NCBI GenBank assembly: GCA_001596135.1
Contig: CP014773.1
Location: 4,650,001 to 4,714,000, forward strand
DNA: 64,000 bases
DNA from: Mucilaginibacter sp. PAMC 26640
GTDB taxonomy: Bacteria; Bacteroidota; Bacteroidia; Sphingobacteriales; Sphingobacteriaceae
Direction of reading: 5' to 3'
The notes under the pieces are model-generated. The model saw nothing but the letters and a program-made list of their open reading frames with translations, was not told the origin of the DNA and searched no databases. Positions 63,642 through 64,000 of this stretch are shown piece after piece. The position numbers and the translations under genes were made by a program. How positions within the stretch are numbered: position 1 is the first letter of the stretch; each line of letters opens with the position of its first letter.

Positions 63642-64000
63642 ATGACAGCAATAGGACAACCAATTAGCCGGCTGGAAGGCCATGAAAAGGTAACCGGCAG
63701 AGCCAAATACGCAGGCGAATACAATGTACCCGGGCTATTATATGGCTACGTTGTGAACAGCACCATCACCAAAGGAAAGATCATTAAGATCAACACTGAA
63801 GCAGCAGAAGCTATAGCTGGTGTGGTGAAGATATTTACCCATGAGAACCGGCCGTCTCTAGCCTGGTTCGATCTGCAATACAGCGATATGGATGCGCCTC
63901 CGGGATCACCTTTCCGGCCTTTGCACAATGCCGAAATCAAACACAACGGGCAGCCTATAGCTTTAGTAGTAGCCGAAACATTTGAACAGGCAAGGCAGGC
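63642..64000 (+). CDS. paoC: Molybdopterin-binding subunit of a molybdenum hydroxylase (PaoC/YagR-like), cut by the window edge
   Basis: The ATG at 63642 opens a frame that stays open to the window end (about 119 codons). It begins MTAIGQPISRLEGHEKVTGR followed by AKYAGEYNVPGLLYGYVV, the typical N-terminal a/b hammerhead of the molybdenum subunit, and continues with HNGQPIALVVAETFEQA. The family is usually about 730 residues, so most of the protein, including the active-site Glu, lies outside the window. It is the third gene of the tight paoABC-like operon. Confidence 0.9.
   Translation, partial: MTAIGQPISRLEGHEKVTGRAKYAGEYNVPGLLYGYVVNSTITKGKIIKINTEAAEAIAGVVKIFTHENRPSLAWFDLQYSDMDAPPGSPFRPLHNAEIKHNGQPIALVVAETFEQARQ

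Overview
The window reads as chromosomal DNA of a free-living, glycan-degrading member of the Bacteroidota, most like Sphingobacteriaceae such as Mucilaginibacter or Pedobacter. This rests on four SusC/SusD pairs, many Bacteroidota-type lipoproteins, an ECF sigma/FecR system, a Y_Y_Y propeller regulator, and promoter-like TAnnTTTG elements in place of strong Shine-Dalgarno sites. Genus is inferred, not proven. No rRNA, tRNA, CRISPR array, IS element or prophage was seen.

Layout. (1) 1-7.1 kb: the 3' part of a SusC gene and a SusD_2-type gene, ending at a clear terminator, face a two-gene operon for a GH53 endo-beta-1,4-galactanase and a clan GH-A glycosidase. Together they look like a beta-1,4-galactan utilisation locus. 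(2) 7.4-12.8 kb: a sensory block with a PAS / AraC-type HTH / PAS / PAS protein, a bacteriophytochrome kinase, two single-domain response regulators, a heme oxygenase that would make its biliverdin, and a small unknown ORF. (3) 13.0-14.6 kb: a secreted M81 (MlrC-like) protein. (4) 14.9-27.8 kb: a laminarin or other beta-1,3-glucan utilisation locus. A membrane-spanning propeller/Y_Y_Y/LuxR-type regulator is divergent from SusC, SusD, two lipoproteins with PKD-like domains and two GH16 enzymes. (5) 28.0-29.5 kb: pirin, a receiver-like protein without the phospho-acceptor, and a response regulator.

(6) 29.8-38.0 kb: a tight operon GH29 - GH20 - GH29 - GH92, divergent from a SusC/SusD_2 pair (38.5-43.2 kb). 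(7) 43.4-49.6 kb: three exported-protein genes, namely a VCBS/ASPIC-UnbV propeller, a vanadium-haloperoxidase-type PAP2 enzyme, and a c-heme motif fused to a VCBS propeller. (8) 49.7-61.9 kb: a GH2 gene of the endo-beta-mannosidase type, divergent from an ECF sigma factor, FecR anti-sigma, GH3, an STN-domain SusC and a SusD_2 protein. (9) 62.2 kb to the end: a molybdenum hydroxylase of the PaoABC type; the third subunit runs off the window.

Regions 6 and 8 together encode alpha-fucosidases of two kinds, a beta-hexosaminidase, an alpha-mannosidase, a beta-mannosidase-type GH2 and a GH3 of the xylosidase-like group. This is close to the exo-enzyme set expected for plant-type complex N-glycans, although no endo-glycosidase or PNGase gene is visible. 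The trio in region 7 is the best candidate here for an uncharacterised system.
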